Under the pieces are notes generated by a model. It was not told the origin of the DNA. It did not search any database and worked only from the letters and a program-made list of their open reading frames with translations. Below are positions 33,418 to 41,230 of a stretch of 64,000 nucleotides of DNA, in pieces. The translations under genes were made by a program, and so were the position numbers. Origin of the DNA: a virus. The DNA lies in IMG/VR virus record IMGVR_UViG_3300031964_000005, positions 42,656 to 106,655 of that record; one strand, 5' to 3'. Position 1 is the stretch's first letter, and every line of letters begins with the position of its first letter.

Positions 33418-34701
33418 TCAATTCCTATTTACCAGGGTACTAATGTTGGAACCCGTGGTGCTACTGGCTCCGAACTTGGTTGTAAGTGCTATGTGGAAAG
33501 TTTCAAAATTCTGCTTGTGTTCTAGTAACAACCCTTGCAGCTCGCATCCAGCTACCGGAATGAACTGCTCATTAATAGCTTTGCCGTAAGCTGAGTGCAC
33601 ATACTCTTGAATCTCCGGTGTTTCCATATAGCCTAACTCCATTATCAAGTCAGTCCTGCCTTTGCGTAGCATTGCTTGGTCTATCTTTTCAATATGATTT
33701 GTGGTCATAAAAATCACCACATTATCCAATGATACTACACCGTCCAATGAATTAAGTACCCCAGATAGCGTCAAACCTCCGGCGTCTGCGAACAGGTCCG
33801 TAACTTTATTGCTATCCGGCTTAGGTTCCGTTCGAGACTTTACTGCCGAATACGAATCGAAGTCTTCTATCAGTACAAATGATCCTGTAGGGACATTGGA
33901 TAGAAATATTGGGAGCGATCTGTCAGTTACTGAGTTCAAACTCAACGAGTAGATATTAGCCCCGTACTTGGCGGCCAAGGCCTTAATCATAGATGTCTTT
34001 CCACACCCAGGCTTACCATGCACCAACGTACACAGCTTATGTGCCAACCCGTTATCGATATACCAAGACCGCATTGCATAGAATTGATCTAGCTGTGTTG
34101 TGATTTGATCCTTTGTTGCCGGTGACAAGACAACGGATGACCAGGATCGTTTAGGTACTTCAGCTGTTAAATCCCACTTGCCATCATTTGTTATCCCAAA
34201 TATTTTAGTACAGTCGGCATCCTCGCGAGGTTTGAACCTATCTACTAAAACTTCGAATGGTTTTCTTGAGCGACCAAAGGTGGTAAGGGTTATTATTTCT
34301 TGGATGCCCATATCCGCTTTACTCTCAAGCTTGGATTTAGCAAACCAAAATAGACGACCTTCTGCCCAGAATATATGTGAGCCATAACCAGGCCCCATAA
34401 CAACACCACCATGGGCATCCGTGGCATCCAAAGATAGTGTTCTGGATAGGTGTGCTCCCTTGTTTATTTTGTACCATTCGCAGAAAGCCAAGAACACGTA
34501 CCGATTACCATAGAACCCAGTGTTGTTGAATACTAAGCTGGTGGTAACTTGACCGAGAACAAAATTCCGTACTTGAGACGGTATGTTACGTGCCGTGTAC
34601 GTAAGTACCGATAAACCCCACAATGAAATAGCCCCTGCCACCAACTGGTTTGTCTTTGCTAATTCAGTTATTTGTTGATATACGTGTAATATGAAATGCA
34701 T
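33418..34701 (-). CDS. BCS1-like AAA ATPase
   Basis: This protein of about 427 residues has a hydrophobic N-terminal stretch (LVAGAISLWGLSVLTYTA) that may anchor it in the membrane, a ~180-residue middle region in the position of the BCS1-specific domain, then an AAA core: Walker A VHGKPGCGKTSMIKA, Walker B SFVLIEDFDSY, LTLSGVLNSLDGVVSLD, sensor IFMTTNHIEKIDQAMLRKGR (arginine finger). This is the BCS1 order. BCS1 proteins translocate folded proteins across membranes in mitochondria. Bacterial and phage relatives are poorly understood. The partner is DUF4419. Confidence 0.82.
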   Translation of the reverse strand: MHFILHVYQQITELAKTNQLVAGAISLWGLSVLTYTARNIPSQVRNFVLGQVTTSLVFNNTGFYGNRYVFLAFCEWYKINKGAHLSRTLSLDATDAHGGVVMGPGYGSHIFWAEGRLFWFAKSKLESKADMGIQEIITLTTFGRSRKPFEVLVDRFKPREDADCTKIFGITNDGKWDLTAEVPKRSWSSVVLSPATKDQITTQLDQFYAMRSWYIDNGLAHKLCTLVHGKPGCGKTSMIKALAAKYGANIYSLSLNSVTDRSLPIFLSNVPTGSFVLIEDFDSYSAVKSRTEPKPDSNKVTDLFADAGGLTLSGVLNSLDGVVSLDNVVIFMTTNHIEKIDQAMLRKGRTDLIMELGYMETPEIQEYVHSAYGKAINEQFIPVAGCELQGLLLEHKQNFETFHIALTTKFGASSTTGSNISTLVNRN

Positions 34702-34734
34702 TATCAATCCCTATTCAGTGTAGCCACAGCCATT

Positions 34735-35061
34735 TCAAGTACCCTTGCGCTGGAATTTGACTTCGTATTTACGCACGACCTCCAAGTGCCTTCTGTGGAG
34801 ATCTTTGACGACGCACGAATAGAAATGGGCACGATCCTCGTGATACCTGTCGGGTGTCGTATACATCTCAGCGGAGTCACCCCAGTATTCGAATTGACCA
34901 ATACGGGCGGGATTCAACCCGTTCCATGTACCAGCGCCCCAGCGGAAGCACCATCTGCCTTTGGGTGATATGTAGTACGGTTTCCGCCATTCACGAATCT
35001 CGTGGGTCTTGAAGAGGTATCGCAAAACAATCACGTGCCTAACAGGTGTGCTATCTGACAT
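34735..35061 (-). CDS. hypothetical protein
   Basis: This 108-residue protein is basic and rich in Trp, Tyr and Arg (YYISPKGRWCFRWGAG). AAAGGAAAA lies at ribosome-site distance before the ATG. No family is recognised. Confidence 0.6.
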   Translation of the reverse strand: MSDSTPVRHVIVLRYLFKTHEIREWRKPYYISPKGRWCFRWGAGTWNGLNPARIGQFEYWGDSAEMYTTPDRYHEDRAHFYSCVVKDLHRRHLEVVRKYEVKFQRKGT

Positions 35062-35127
35062 TTCTTATTTTCCTTTCGCTTAGCTGAGTTTGAATCCATT
35101 GTCATTCATTCAATCACTCAATAACTT

Positions 35128-35376
35128 TCAGCGTATCTCTGTGCGCAGGCCATCCGTGCATTCGTAGACGTACACGTATTCAGGCGTTATTACTTTACCT
35201 ACCAGACGATAGTGACCGGTGGGCGCTTCCGTGTATAACAGGCACCCATGTGCGCGTAAAAGTGCTTGATGTTGTATCCGATCATATACGCCAAAGGCGA
35301 TAATAAGAACAAATACGACACAGAAGAAAATGGGTACCGCCGAGGTGGTTAGACTGCTATTCATACTGTTACGCAT
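35128..35376 (-). CDS. small membrane protein
   Basis: This protein of about 82 residues has one strong transmembrane segment (VPIFFCVVFVLIIAFGVYD). The ATG at 35376 follows AAAGGAG and overlaps the stop of the preceding interrupted gene (ATGCGTAA). The C-terminal part has two Cys that may form a disulphide in the periplasm. Confidence 0.65.
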   Translation of the reverse strand: MRNSMNSSLTTSAVPIFFCVVFVLIIAFGVYDRIQHQALLRAHGCLLYTEAPTGHYRLVGKVITPEYVYVYECTDGLRTEIR

Positions 35377-35641
35377 CCGATTGCTCCTTTTGCTTACGGC
35401 GAGAGGCAAGTCGCTTTTCGCGTCGTTGCGCGGCCTCCCATGCTACAAGCCGTGTAATTTTTTCCCAGAATAAATCTTTTGGTCATAACACCACAGAGCC
35501 GGTAAGAAGATATTTTGCACCGCTGTGGTTAGGAACCACTGAAGAGAAATTAAATTCCCACACGTAGACACCGGAAGGAACGTATTTTATCTTACGCACT
35601 ACTGGATGACGCCTAAGTTTACGTCTCTGATGTGCATTCAT
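35369..35641 (-). pseudogene. small gene with in-frame UGA (interrupted or read-through)
   Basis: From ATG at 35641, overlapping the stop of the gene before it, 52 codons run to a TGA at 35483-35485. In the same frame the next 37 codons continue as PKDLFWEKITRLVAWEAAQR and a charged Arg/Lys/Glu helix, to a TAA at 35369 that overlaps the next gene's ATG. The joined frame keeps the tight overlaps seen between neighbours at both ends, while the short version leaves about 110 unexplained bases. The UGA stands where Trp (TGG) would be one base away. It may be a real truncation, a sequencing error or read-through. Confidence 0.5.
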
Positions 35642-35862
35642 TTATGTATGCCTCCGCCCGCAAATGCCCATGGAACATCACCAACCCTAACAACATACGT
35701 ATCCTCGCCTGCAATGGTTACGTAGAGTTCTACTGTCACCTCATCAGTGATGGCTAGGTCGTGTCTCACTAGATAATCAGTCACAGCCTCTAAATTTGAT
35801 GGTATGTCCTCTAAGGTTGCAAGGGACTCGGTACGACAACCTCTGTGCATTCTGATTTTCAT
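35638..35862 (-). CDS. small hypothetical protein
   Basis: This protein of about 74 residues is unrecognised, helical then beta-rich (VTVELYVTIAGEDTYVVRVG). The ATG at 35862 is preferred to a TTG 6 nt upstream. It overlaps the next gene by 4 nt. Confidence 0.6.
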   Translation of the reverse strand: MKIRMHRGCRTESLATLEDIPSNLEAVTDYLVRHDLAITDEVTVELYVTIAGEDTYVVRVGDVPWAFAGGGIHK

Positions 35863-35868
35863 TTGCAA

Positions 35869-36129
35869 TCACCCATAGTAGCCGTGACTGGTTCGTTCAA
35901 CTACGCTCTTAGCACCACAGACTTTACACTGGTTCCAGCGGTCAGTATATGCCGTATCCGAATAACTGCCAGGGAAGTAATCCGACTTTATTTCTAGATC
36001 TTCTTTATCATGCATACACGCGGCTCTTATTTTCTCGAAGGCTACAGCAACTTCCAGCTTAGCAATCTGGGCAACCATCTTCGCCTTGTCGTGTTCATTT
36101 ACGAGTTTCTGTAGTTCATCGTTCATCAT
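35869..36129 (-). CDS. small protein with possible zinc site
   Basis: This protein of about 86 residues has a helical, charged N-terminal part and a C-terminal Cys/His set (AACMHDKED ... NQCKVCGAKS) that could bind one zinc. GGAG precedes the ATG at 36129. No family is recognised. Confidence 0.6.
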   Translation of the reverse strand: MMNDELQKLVNEHDKAKMVAQIAKLEVAVAFEKIRAACMHDKEDLEIKSDYFPGSYSDTAYTDRWNQCKVCGAKSVVERTSHGYYG

Positions 36130-36157
36130 TTTACTCCACACCTTTATATAGGTTTCC

Positions 36158-36343
36158 TTATTTCTTAGCCCACAGTCGTAGACCAACACAGATCGAACAT
36201 AGGGCAGCCATCAAAATTACGGCCACGTGCTCAACCCATTTCTTGTGTGGGTGTGGCGCGAAGGATACGGCCGCCGCTAGTAAGACGACAATGATTATGC
36301 AAGTGTTGACCGTCAGGTGATAGGTTTTGTCCGACATCTTCAT
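36158..36343 (-). CDS. small membrane protein, two TM segments
   Basis: This 61-residue protein has two hydrophobic helices (NTCIIIVVLLAAAVSFAP and HVAVILMAALCSICVGL) joined by a short basic loop. GGAG precedes the ATG. Two-helix proteins of this size in phages are often holin-like or membrane modulators, but no specific role can be assigned. Confidence 0.6.
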   Translation of the reverse strand: MKMSDKTYHLTVNTCIIIVVLLAAAVSFAPHPHKKWVEHVAVILMAALCSICVGLRLWAKK

Positions 36344-36358
36344 TTAGTTCTCCCTTTA

Positions 36359-36631
36359 TTAGTCCACAGTCTTACTGGGACACGGACCAAAACGTTTGTG
36401 TAGTTCTGCGTACAGTTCACGCTCTTTCTCCGCTTCAATCTTGGGCGTGGACTTGAAGTCACCCAAGTCCATTGTCACATTAGGCTTAGCCTCACCGCAC
36501 TTACGGCACATCACGAAACTACAACAGGGCATGCAGTGCATCATGTTCGAACCTTCACGATGGCAACCGCAGTGGCAGAAGGACAGTGGGCATTCTGCGG
36601 TGAAGCAACCAGTACAGCCAAGCGGGTTCAT
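36359..36631 (-). CDS. Cys-rich zinc-binding protein
   Basis: This 90-residue protein has 13 Cys and 4 His in its first 50 residues (CTGCFTAECPLSFCHCGCH, then CMPCC and CRKCGEAK), enough for two or three zinc sites. The C-terminus is a charged helix (EAEKERELYAELHKRFG) similar to the tails of the 28-30 kb paralogue family. It overlaps the next gene by 4 nt. Confidence 0.65.
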   Translation of the reverse strand: MNPLGCTGCFTAECPLSFCHCGCHREGSNMMHCMPCCSFVMCRKCGEAKPNVTMDLGDFKSTPKIEAEKERELYAELHKRFGPCPSKTVD

Positions 36632-36837
36632 AACTTGACCTCAGCAGGTAAGGGTTCAGCGGATAAGTACGGTAATCGGTTCACTAGAAAAGGCTCATAG
36701 CTGTGATAAATGTCACCCAACAACGGTGGATTGCAGCGAATGGTGTCACCTTTGTCCAACTGCTCCCAATGCACAGGTTGCCATGTACCATCTGGTAGCA
36801 ACACTTCATATTTACGACATTCTTCAAGCGGTCTCAT
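36628..36837 (-). CDS. small hypothetical protein, paralogue of 30750 gene
   Basis: This 69-residue protein shares L-x-x-C-x-K-Y, GTWQPVHWEQLDKGDTIR with the 30750 gene. The function is unknown. It overlaps both neighbours by 4 nt. Confidence 0.62.
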   Translation of the reverse strand: MRPLEECRKYEVLLPDGTWQPVHWEQLDKGDTIRCNPPLLGDIYHSYEPFLVNRLPYLSAEPLPAEVKL

Positions 36838-37331
36838 TTGCGCTTCCTTTTATTTGGTGTGACTGCGAATGATATCTTCATTGTATCCCGCGTTCTACTC
36901 TTGACCAGCCAGAATGCGCCCACAGGAAACCCGAAAGGAAACCCCAGCTGCCGACCTGTACCATAGTATCTAACTTCCCTTATTGACCCCCAAGCATAAA
37001 TTTTATCTAGCTTAACATAGCTTGCCATAAGCTTTGGGACCGGTATAATAAATACGATGTTAGTGGCTATATTGAGTGCATGGTCCAGAAATGAATTGAA
37101 AATTGAATAGGGTGGATTGGTGACGATCCAATCCACTCTATGCCTGTAATCGAAGAAATCACGCCCCTGGCGTATTTCGGCCCAATCTGAACCACTAGGC
37201 ATTAGATTGTAAAACGCACCATCGCCGCGACAAGGCTCAAGTAATTTTCCCTTGACTGGGAAGTATGACATAACATCTGCAGCAACCCAATCTGGGGTCA
37301 TGACAATATCGTTAGTACTGACCCTAGTCAT
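36834..37331 (-). CDS. DNA N6-adenine methyltransferase-like protein
   Basis: This protein of about 165 residues has an AdoMet-binding loop LLEPCRGDGAFYNLM near residue 32 and the catalytic WIVTNPPYSIFNSF (NPPY) near residue 70, as in gamma-class N6-adenine methyltransferases. After NPPY it continues for about 90 residues including IVFIIPVPKLMAS. No target-recognition domain is present, so it may be a compact orphan enzyme. The ATG at 37331 overlaps the GNAT stop (ATGA); a longer frame upstream is not supported. Confidence 0.72.
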   Translation of the reverse strand: MTRVSTNDIVMTPDWVAADVMSYFPVKGKLLEPCRGDGAFYNLMPSGSDWAEIRQGRDFFDYRHRVDWIVTNPPYSIFNSFLDHALNIATNIVFIIPVPKLMASYVKLDKIYAWGSIREVRYYGTGRQLGFPFGFPVGAFWLVKSRTRDTMKISFAVTPNKRKRK

Positions 37332-37801
37332 GCAATTCCTATATCTAAGGAAACAGGTTGCCACAGTTTGGGACCATAGCCTAAGTCCACCAATGGTCCA
37401 TAGTCTACGAAGTTGCAGCGCTTGAAGAACTGGTACACCTTGGTCTTTCCATAATCATTGTGAGGTACGAATTCTACCAAACGTTTGTACTCAGGATAGA
37501 ATTTAGGACAAACATGAGCCACCAGAAGGTCCAGTGCTAGTCGACCTATACCTTGGCCCCTGAGTTGAGGCACGACCCCATGCCACCGCAATAAAACGAC
37601 ATCAGGCCATTCGTCATCGTCGAACACACCCGTAATACCTACCACATCGTTGTCTTTCAGAATCAACCACACCTGTCCCGTATGACTATGGTCCTTAGAC
37701 GCTTCTTCCGCCATTTCTTTAAATGGTGTGGGCCAGATTGTACGAAGCTGTGGGTACAGCGCAAAGGGGTCACCTGTCGCTGGCACAATTAGCACTGTCA
37801 T
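37328..37801 (-). CDS. GNAT acetyltransferase-like protein
   Basis: This 157-residue protein has a GNAT acetyl-CoA motif LRWHGVVPQLRGQGIGRLAL (R-x-x-G-x-G) near residue 95, preceded by a beta strand VVGITGVFDDD. Its N-terminus (VPATGDPFALYPQLRTIW) is almost repeated in the 49-residue frame at 38843-38992. It is coupled to the methyltransferase. The acceptor is unknown. Confidence 0.72.
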   Translation of the reverse strand: MTVLIVPATGDPFALYPQLRTIWPTPFKEMAEEASKDHSHTGQVWLILKDNDVVGITGVFDDDEWPDVVLLRWHGVVPQLRGQGIGRLALDLLVAHVCPKFYPEYKRLVEFVPHNDYGKTKVYQFFKRCNFVDYGPLVDLGYGPKLWQPVSLDIGIA

Positions 37802-37813
37802 TTTGCTTCCTTG

Positions 37814-38002
37814 TTAATGTCTCTCAATAATAGCACAAGCAATACCCGCCGTAACAGTCACCGCAAATGCCGCAGTGCGCCACGAATAGGCCAGTCGTTT
37901 AAAATACAAATCGCTACCAATCACCACGATCCATGAGATCGCTCCAATGATAATCACCGCGTATACAGGGACTAACTGAAAGGCTATAGCTTCTGGAATC
38001 AC
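37814..38002 (-). CDS. small membrane protein, two TM segments
   Basis: This 62-residue protein has two hydrophobic helices (VPVYAVIIIGAISWIVVIG and TAAFAVTVTAGIACAII). No family is recognised. It overlaps the gp49-like gene by 4 nt. Confidence 0.6.
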   Translation of the reverse strand: MIPEAIAFQLVPVYAVIIIGAISWIVVIGSDLYFKRLAYSWRTAAFAVTVTAGIACAIIERH

Positions 38003-38448
38003 TCCGATGGCCCACCAGTTCTCAGGTGCAAGTGCAGATCGTCTTCGACGTCCGGAGTTGTCGAAGCTACTGCTACTACTTTTGGCGTTGGCTCCGTGTC
38101 ACTCGCCGCAAGTCCCAACGCCTTGTTGATAAGACGTGTACGCGAACGTTGGTTTTGTGGCCCTTGCCAAGTCTCTGCTTCCATTGCGATGCGCACCTGT
38201 ACAGCTGCGATGTCCCATATATGCGCTACTGCACGGTCGCGGGCTGCAGTCTTACCCAGCGTCTCATTGAACAGCTTGTCATCAATAGGACGACTGTAAC
38301 CAATGACGATATGACCGCCGAAGGTTAAAGTTAGGGCACACACGATCATTGTGGTTCCGGGGAACTGATGGTAGGCCGCGCTCTTGATAGTCGCTTCGAT
38401 ATCCGAATAATTTAGACTGATGCCGCGAATAAGTCGTGTGTCTGACAT
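37999..38448 (-). CDS. gp49/Sf6 gp66-like protein
   Basis: This 149-residue protein is a shorter paralogue of the 27222 gene: YHQFPGTTMIVCALTLTFGG, HIVIGYSRPIDDKLFN, then AHIWDIAAVQVRIAM. It is the typical gp49-like length and has a Thr/Pro-rich C-terminus. The function is unknown. Confidence 0.7.
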   Translation of the reverse strand: MSDTRLIRGISLNYSDIEATIKSAAYHQFPGTTMIVCALTLTFGGHIVIGYSRPIDDKLFNETLGKTAARDRAVAHIWDIAAVQVRIAMEAETWQGPQNQRSRTRLINKALGLAASDTEPTPKVVAVASTTPDVEDDLHLHLRTGGPSE

Positions 38449-38465
38449 TTTGAATTTCCTTTTAG

Positions 38466-38846
38466 TTAAAATACACCAGCACGGTTAATGAAGAATCGAT
38501 ATTTTTGATGCTTGGCCGAGTTGTATTTCCAAGCCCATTGCAGGTCCCACAACCACTGGTTGAATTCTTTGGACTCTACACATCGGCTAATTGTTTTGTC
38601 CTCAAAGTTAGCGAACCCAACCTCTAGCCCAGACTGAAGTGCGCTAAGCATTGCCTTCTCCCAGAAGGATTTTCCCAATGGGGTTTGAGACATATCGCAG
38701 ATAACTATCCGGTACTTCTGTAGTAACTTCATCAGCACACGATAGGCCACATCTTTAGCTTTAAATTTCTTAGCTTTCCAGACCTTGGTTTGGGTCGCGC
38801 AGGGCTCACTATTAAGCAAGGTTAAGGGCTCAACTATATAGTTCAT
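38466..38846 (-). CDS. hypothetical protein
   Basis: This protein of about 126 residues has a basic N-terminal half and YRIVICDMSQTPLGKSFWEK in the middle, then a Trp-rich helix (WLWDLQWAWKYNS). No family is recognised. The ATG at 38846 overlaps the stop of the 49-residue frame, so it is probably coupled to it. Confidence 0.58.
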   Translation of the reverse strand: MNYIVEPLTLLNSEPCATQTKVWKAKKFKAKDVAYRVLMKLLQKYRIVICDMSQTPLGKSFWEKAMLSALQSGLEVGFANFEDKTISRCVESKEFNQWLWDLQWAWKYNSAKHQKYRFFINRAGVF

Positions 38847-38992
38847 GACGTATAAAGATTGAAGGATGACGCCCAAATGGTGCGTAGCTGAGGGTATTTC
38901 GCGAATGGGCTACCAGACAGTACCGGGACTATGTTGACACCAGACGCGAACGTCGGCTCTACCTTGTAATCGGGTGTTAATGTTGAGGTCAT
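38843..38992 (-). CDS. 49-residue frame resembling the GNAT N-terminus
   Basis: This short frame has an ATG at 38992 that overlaps the previous stop, and a TGA at 38843-38845 that overlaps the next ATG. Its product contains VNIVPVLSGSPFAKYPQLRT, close to the first 20 residues of the GNAT at 37801, and ends where that protein would continue. It may be a remnant of a duplicated GNAT or a retained small gene. The position filling the gap exactly supports translation. Confidence 0.5.
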   Translation of the reverse strand: MTSTLTPDYKVEPTFASGVNIVPVLSGSPFAKYPQLRTIWASSFNLYTS

Positions 38993-39501
38993 GGGGCTTC
39001 CCTGTTTAGCTCTTGATTTTCTGCATCCGACTGTTGGTTGTCAAGATTGCGAATCGGCAACCGTCCGTAATCGTCTTCCCCGGTGAGGCGACAATAGCAA
39101 TTGATGAAAGTCAGACGTGTTCTACCCTTCATGCGCAAGATAAGTTGGATGGGCAGTATCAAACGGTACGGGTAATTGGCCTCACGTTTGAACGATGTGG
39201 CTGATCCTGGCTGGAGCACCTCAAAGTGAGGGTCACTTGCTTTGTACCTGTCACACAAATCTTCTAGATCCTGGTTGAGATCGGCACACGCAGCCCTGGT
39301 CTTTACGTCGGCTACTAAGTTTTCCAATGATCGACACAGATCGGCGATCAGTAGTTGCATCGCCGTGTCATAAGGAGTTAGGCCGGTCATTATGTAGGTG
39401 TTCTGCATAGGGGTGGGCTTCAGTAGTAGAGACTGGGAAGTTTGTGGTCTTGCACGCTTAACGAGGCGGGTAGCTCGTCGGCTTCCGCGTAGATGCGTCA
39501 T
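38989..39501 (-). CDS. hypothetical basic protein
   Basis: This protein of about 170 residues has a very basic N-terminus (RGSRRATRLVKRARPQTS), then a helical domain (QLLIADLCRSLENLVADV) and a beta-rich part. The ATG at 39501 overlaps the ATP-grasp stop (ATGA). It could bind nucleic acid, but no family is recognised. Confidence 0.58.
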   Translation of the reverse strand: MTHLRGSRRATRLVKRARPQTSQSLLLKPTPMQNTYIMTGLTPYDTAMQLLIADLCRSLENLVADVKTRAACADLNQDLEDLCDRYKASDPHFEVLQPGSATSFKREANYPYRLILPIQLILRMKGRTRLTFINCYCRLTGEDDYGRLPIRNLDNQQSDAENQELNREAP

Positions 39502-40310
39502 TTCATGTGCCCCATGTAGTGTGCGACTTCCTGATAGATCAATGATTGATCGCATGCATACATACCACTACAGTGAAAGCAGTTAAGTTCAATCACCTTG
39601 AAGACGATACCTTCTGGTCCGTCGACTTCACCAATATCTAATGCATACATAGACGGTGCGTTAGGGTCTTTGATGCTCTGGAAATAGTCTTGAAGCTTGA
39701 ACCCAGTATCTTCGCTGACCTTGCGATGCTTGATCTGCCCGTTGTTACGGTATTCACTAGCATCAACGATTTCACCGTCGACAATAAATAGTCGGAATTC
39801 ACGGTAGATGTTAATGGTAGGAGCGAACAGTAGCTTTTCGTAGGAGTTGATTTCAGCATGACTTGTTTTTGCTAGTGCTTGGTCAAGGGTGGTGTGAGCT
39901 TCCAGAATAAAACCACCGAATACCTTTAAGTCATTGACAGGCTTTACGAATACATCCTTGAGATAACACCAATCACGAGCATAACAGTATACGTCGTATT
40001 TGGCATCGTAGTTCAACAATTCACCCTCGTAATGATTAGCGTAGCGCTGTTGATCAAAAGCGTTGACATCATAAATCACTTTCCAGTTCGACGGCAACTT
40101 ACCATTTAGGTATAGCTCAAGCATCTTCGTCGAGCCCAGTGGTATGACCGGACGATCAGTTGGGAAGGATTCAAGGTTGGTAACGTCATCCGAGTAGTGA
40201 ATTAAACCGAACAACTCATAGTCCAGCCTAGCGGACTTTAGGGCGTCGACAGTTTTGTGTAGTTCGGTGTCGTCACGATCTGTGAATTGAACTGCAAACA
40301 TGGGTTTCAT
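39498..40310 (-). CDS. ATP-grasp domain protein (R2K clade)
   Basis: This 270-residue protein looks like the RimK-like R2K clade of ATP-grasp ligases. The pattern is VFVKPVNDLKVFGGFI near residue 120 (nucleotide-binding Lys), EFRLFIVDGEIVDASEYR near 175 and VIELNCFHCSGMYACD near 240 (E-x-N metal site). ATP-grasp enzymes join a carboxylate to an amine using ATP. The R2K clade was defined in phages and bacteria and is predicted to form peptide bonds or tag small molecules. It lies next to two GNAT genes, overlapping the first by 4 nt. Substrate unknown. Confidence 0.72.
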   Translation of the reverse strand: MKPMFAVQFTDRDDTELHKTVDALKSARLDYELFGLIHYSDDVTNLESFPTDRPVIPLGSTKMLELYLNGKLPSNWKVIYDVNAFDQQRYANHYEGELLNYDAKYDVYCYARDWCYLKDVFVKPVNDLKVFGGFILEAHTTLDQALAKTSHAEINSYEKLLFAPTINIYREFRLFIVDGEIVDASEYRNNGQIKHRKVSEDTGFKLQDYFQSIKDPNAPSMYALDIGEVDGPEGIVFKVIELNCFHCSGMYACDQSLIYQEVAHYMGHMK

Positions 40311-40735
40311 ACAAAGCCCTTGAGGTTTATGTGATAGCGTACATAATCTGACTCGGCGTAAGAATCATACAAGGCTCGCGCAGGATTTTCGTTTTCTGTC
40401 ACCCAATAGACACGCAACCAGTTCATAGCCACGGCCTTCTCTATCACCTCGTTGACTAAGGCTCGGGCAATACCACGGCGGCGGAATTCAGGTTTAACAT
40501 ATAGGTTAGCTAAGTAACAGATTTGACCCGTATTGAACGGCGTCTGGTGGGGGAAGAAATTAACAAAACCCACAAGCTGTTGGTCTTCCACGGCTACGAA
40601 GCATCGTAAGTCCGTACCTAGAGTGAAGAACCTCGTCCATGCGACATCCGGGTCAGGTATGTCTGAATCGTAGTCTCTTACCATAGAAGCCCAATCATCG
40701 TAGTCGGCCCATTCAACATACCTGATTTCACGCAT
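40307..40735 (-). CDS. GNAT acetyltransferase-like protein
   Basis: This protein of about 142 residues has the GNAT motif LYVKPEFRRRGIARALVNEV (R-R-x-G-I-A) near residue 85 and a C-terminal strand VYWVTENENPARALYDSYAE. GGGA precedes the ATG at 40735. It is a paralogue of the next gene upstream and overlaps the ATP-grasp gene by 4 nt. Confidence 0.8.
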   Translation of the reverse strand: MREIRYVEWADYDDWASMVRDYDSDIPDPDVAWTRFFTLGTDLRCFVAVEDQQLVGFVNFFPHQTPFNTGQICYLANLYVKPEFRRRGIARALVNEVIEKAVAMNWLRVYWVTENENPARALYDSYAESDYVRYHINLKGFV

Positions 40736-40792
40736 TCTGTTTCCCATATTTTGACTTATTTAGCAGTCTTCGACTTCAGTTTCTGACTTGAA

Positions 40793-41230
40793 CTAAGCCT
40801 TTATTTGATAGCCCACGCAATCTGACTTGACGTATTTGTCATAGAGCTTACGTGCGTCACTGTTATGACCGGTCGTCCAATAGACACGTCTCCAAGTCCA
40901 GAATTTAGCAACCAATCGCACTTGGTCAATTAATTGTTTTCCTAACCCCAAGTTCCTAAAATCCGGGCTTACGTATAAATCGGACAGATGACAGTCAAAG
41001 GCAGTTGAATGTGCTGATTCATGGTGAAGATAATGGACAAAGCCAACGAGTTTATTTTCGTAGACCGCAATAAACCCAGCTAAAGTTGACTTGGGGTTCA
41101 TCAGTTTTCGCCATACAACATTGGTGTCAGGGATGCCGAACACGTTGTAGTCGTTGAACAGTACAAGCCATTCATCGTAATACTGTTCATTCAGCTCCTG
41201 CAGCTTGATTCGTGTTTTGTCTATCATCAT
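40793..41230 (-). CDS. GNAT acetyltransferase-like protein
   Basis: This 145-residue protein has the GNAT motif LYVSPDFRNLGLGKQLIDQV near residue 85, YWTTGHNSDARKLYDKYV at the C-terminus and the strand LVGFVHYLHH. It is clearly a paralogue of the adjacent GNAT. Together with the ATP-grasp enzyme they form a small modification cluster. The acceptor is unknown. Confidence 0.8.
   Translation of the reverse strand: MMIDKTRIKLQELNEQYYDEWLVLFNDYNVFGIPDTNVVWRKLMNPKSTLAGFIAVYENKLVGFVHYLHHESAHSTAFDCHLSDLYVSPDFRNLGLGKQLIDQVRLVAKFWTWRRVYWTTGHNSDARKLYDKYVKSDCVGYQIKA

Noticed and set aside
35394-35486. 31-residue frame following the UGA at 35483
   Set aside because: A different frame over the same bases (the in-frame continuation after UGA) is far more protein-like and ends with the overlap expected of genes here.
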